Source: Acetofilamentum sp. (GTDB taxonomy: Bacteria > Bacteroidota > Bacteroidia > Bacteroidales > JAFGUD01). Taken from it: a stretch of 15,317 nt of DNA. Position numbers and translations under genes: made by a program. Where the stretch lies: assembly GCA_020722645.1 (NCBI GenBank), contig DYKL01000041.1, forward strand, positions 107-15,423. Reading direction: 5' to 3'. The notes beneath the pieces were generated by a model that was given only the letters and a program-made list of their open reading frames with translations, was not told where the DNA came from and did no database searches. Shown piece after piece: positions 13,875-15,317 of the stretch; positions within the stretch are counted from its first letter, which is position 1; every line of letters begins with the position of its first letter.

Positions 13875-14360
13875 TTATGCAAATTTTTTATCATTCAATT
13901 CGTTATCTGTTGTTAAATATCTTAATTCGTTACAATAAAAATTCCATTTGTCAAAAATCGGAATTGATTGTTCCATTGTAATTCTTGAAGCAAGTTTACT
14001 TTTTGAAACTCGATAAAAAAATATTTCTTTTTTTTCGTTTGGTTTACTTGATGTTATAATATATTCAAGTTTGTCGTTTATCCGTTTTTCTTTTGCTAAA
14101 TCTGAAATCAAACCTAAAACAGAAATATCGCCAATTTCTGTTGTTAATTTTATTAATTTTTCTGTGTTAATTTTATCAATATTTCTAATTATCCAATCAA
14201 TTAAAATCCAAGTTAATCGTCCTGAATAGCGACAGTATTTTGTTGTTTCTGCAATCAAATTTTCAATAACAATATTGTCTGTTGGTTTAATTTCGGAAAC
14301 CAAAACTTTACTATCAAATTTGTTCCAATATTGGAATAGTATATTTAATTTATCTTCCAT
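13875..14360 (-). CDS. partner protein of the nucleotidyltransferase, function unknown
   Basis: A 161-aa, helix-rich, charged protein with no signal peptide. The start chosen is ATG 14360 (MEDKLNILFQYWNKF), 20 bases after the upstream gene's stop; a TTG-started extension to 14399 overlaps that gene and is less likely. The middle (YCRYSGRLTWILIDWIIRN, then EKLIKLTTEIGDISVLGLISDLA) has amphipathic helices, reminiscent of small proteins encoded beside DUF6036/AbiEii-like nucleotidyltransferases. I do not recognise a named domain. Its position directly after a nucleotidyltransferase suggests the second member of a toxin-antitoxin-like pair; which one would be toxic cannot be told from the sequence. 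The frame is intact, unlike its neighbour, so it may now be expressed alone or only by reinitiation. Confidence 0.6.
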   Translation of the reverse strand: MEDKLNILFQYWNKFDSKVLVSEIKPTDNIVIENLIAETTKYCRYSGRLTWILIDWIIRNIDKINTEKLIKLTTEIGDISVLGLISDLAKEKRINDKLEYIITSSKPNEKKEIFFYRVSKSKLASRITMEQSIPIFDKWNFYCNELRYLTTDNELNDKKFA

Positions 14361-14380
14361 TCTTGTTCTTCTAAAAAGTA

Positions 14381-14869
14381 TTATATTTTTTGTGCCCAAT
14401 CTGGTCGTATTTTATTAATATAGTGCATATTGTTAATTACAGTCAATTTATCATTTTCTGTTAATTGTGGCAATAGCACTTCAATGTCTTCTAAATCTTG
14501 TTCTCGTAATGCTACAATTTTCATAATCAATTGTTCTGCAATGCCTAAAACAAATATTTCAAGATTATATAAATCCAATTCAAGTTTTGTAGTTCGTTTA
14601 TAAAAATCGGGTGGTAAAATATTTGCTAATCCTTTTACACTGTCATTCAACCAATCATCGTCTAATTCATATTTTTCAGCAACAATTTTTGAAGCATTTT
14701 TAATTTCTCTCAAATTATCACCTTCTACAATTGCATCTACATCTCTCGTTGCACGAGTTGCTCCAAAATGAATTATCATTGCTGCACCGCCCACAATTAC
14801 AATTTTGAAATGATAAGTTACTTGTTTATCAAGTTCTTTTTATGCGTTTATTAATAGAGATTTATCCAT
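14381..14869 (-). pseudogene. nucleotidyltransferase (DUF6036/AbiEii-like) with premature stop
   Basis: From ATG 14869 the frame reads MDKSLLINA, TAA (14842-14840), then KELDKQVTYHFKIVIVGGAAMII and on to the end, with no other stop in 162 codons. The nucleotidyltransferase core is clear: VGGAAMIIHFGATRATRDVD has the GG at positions 27-28 and the metal-binding D43 and D45. The rest matches the short fold seen in type IV toxin-antitoxin nucleotidyltransferases (ANILPPDFY, then LEIFVLGIAEQLIMKIVALREQDLEDIEVLL). One base change (TTA to TAA) would explain the stop. A GTG at 14794 could restart translation but would remove the first strand and begin just before the GG motif. A near-perfect promoter supports 14869 as the original start. 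Confidence 0.7.
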
Positions 14870-14893
14870 TATTTCGTCTTTTTATTTAGTAGT

Positions 14894-14924
14894 CAAATTT
14901 AGCAAAATTAAACTAATTATCAAA
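14894..14924 (-). promoter_or_regulatory. Bacteroidetes-type promoter of the nucleotidyltransferase pair
   Basis: Read leftward: TTTG (14924-14921), a 19-base spacer, then TAAATTTG (14901-14894), an exact match to TAnnTTTG. Transcription would start near 14889, about 20 bases before the ATG at 14869. Confidence 0.65.
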
Positions 14925-14936
14925 ATTGTTATTTAT

Positions 14937-15064
14937 CCTTAAATCCGTAAGTCTATACTTATATATCTGAAATTCAGTCAGGTGAAAACACCTGATCGGT
15001 GCAAACTTCATGTTGCAGGTGTTTTCACCTGCAACCATTTACGAAAAGACTTGCGGATTTAAGG
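14937..15064. mobile_element. 128-bp MITE-like element with target-site duplication
   Basis: The ends are CCTTAAATCCGTAAGTCT (14937-14954) and the inverse of CCTTAAATCCGCAAGTCT (15047-15064), 17 of 18 matching. A 5-base direct repeat TTTAT flanks it (14932-14936 and 15065-15069). Inside are two hairpins: TCAGGTG aaaa CACCTGA at 14978-14995 and GTTGCAGGTG tttt CACCTGCAAC at 15012-15035. There is no reading frame, so it would rely on a transposase supplied elsewhere. Its right end recurs exactly at 3266-3290. It lies just upstream of the nucleotidyltransferase promoter. Confidence 0.78.
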
Positions 15065-15071
15065 TTTATTA

Positions 15072-15317
15072 TTTTTGGGTTTTTTGTTTTGCTACCGGGT
15101 AGCGTAAGCCCCCAAAGAACTGTACGTGCGACTTTACTCATTACTTATCTTTCTTTTAATGGTATTCGTGAGATCGCTTCGCTAAGTTCACCGTCCCAAA
15201 AACTTTTGGGAGCTCAGGCATCTTTAAGGCAGTTATGTGCCCATACCACCCGACTGTTAAACTTTTATTTTAGTTACATTTTTTGTTGTTTAACAGCCTT
15301 AGCGATACTCATTTGCA
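15072..15317 (-). mobile_element. candidate group II intron fragment (3-prime part), partial
   Basis: Read leftward, the sequence contains AAAGTCGCACGTACAGTTCTT, close to the 3-prime half of a group II intron domain V, followed by GGGGGC and a GCTACC/GGTAGC hairpin (15091-15103) bracketed by TTTGGG and CCCAAA, a plausible domain VI. Further upstream are GGTGAACTTAGCGAAGCGATCT and a CCCAAAA/TTTTGGG hairpin (15195-15210), which resemble intron sequences I recall from Bacteroidetes. The 5-prime half of domain V pairs poorly, with only the UGA/UCG top stem and GUAAAG loop fitting. No reverse transcriptase is in the window; the feature runs off the right edge. The call rests on recollection and partial folding. 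Confidence 0.42.

Overview
The window is AT-rich and looks like a chromosomal segment of a Bacteroidota (Bacteroidetes) bacterium, probably near Bacteroidales. Reasons: several promoters fit the Bacteroidetes consensus (TTG or TTTG, about 19-20 bases, TAnnTTTG); start codons mostly follow A-rich leaders without Shine-Dalgarno sequences, infC being a clear exception; lipoproteins with Cys lipoboxes recur; and the gene set (thrS-infC-rpmI-rplT, mutS2 with an Smr domain, class I purE, a PspA homologue, a GroES paralogue away from groEL) fits that phylum. I cannot name a genus.

Layout. 1-2290: a thiol-redox and proteostasis cluster on the + strand. It holds a thioredoxin lipoprotein with its own terminator, then a membrane-anchored thioredoxin, a degenerate thioredoxin-glutaredoxin fusion and a GroES-like protein, closed by a bidirectional terminator. 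2287-2825 (-): an outer-membrane-type protein broken by a one-base frameshift. 2826-3566: mostly non-coding, with a 44-bp direct repeat flanking a transposon-end-like sequence. 3567-5781: pspA (-) divergent from an XRE regulator with a degenerate S24-like tail, which overlaps a lipoprotein made of two similar halves; the two promoters interlock. 5782-6794: repeat-rich spacers around purE (-). 6795-9200: mutS2 (-). 9448-9840: a stand-alone receiver domain. 9990-13301: thrS, infC (AUA start with a strong Shine-Dalgarno), rpmI, rplT, then a strong terminator.

13302-15317 is an accessory tail. It has a diverged direct repeat, a long inverted repeat, a minus-strand nucleotidyltransferase-plus-partner pair resembling a type IV toxin-antitoxin module, a 128-bp MITE-like element with terminal inverted repeats and a matching 5-bp duplication, and a candidate group II intron fragment running off the right edge. 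The nucleotidyltransferase carries an in-frame TAA at codon 10 although its promoter and start look intact.

How the genes work together: the translation operon is standard housekeeping. The first cluster suggests thiol-disulfide handling in two compartments, with one thioredoxin exported and the others cytoplasmic, linked to folding. The pspA/XRE/lipoprotein group is the best candidate for an undescribed envelope-stress circuit. One repeat end sequence occurs near 3.27 kb and again at the MITE near 15 kb, so a small non-autonomous element family has been active here.
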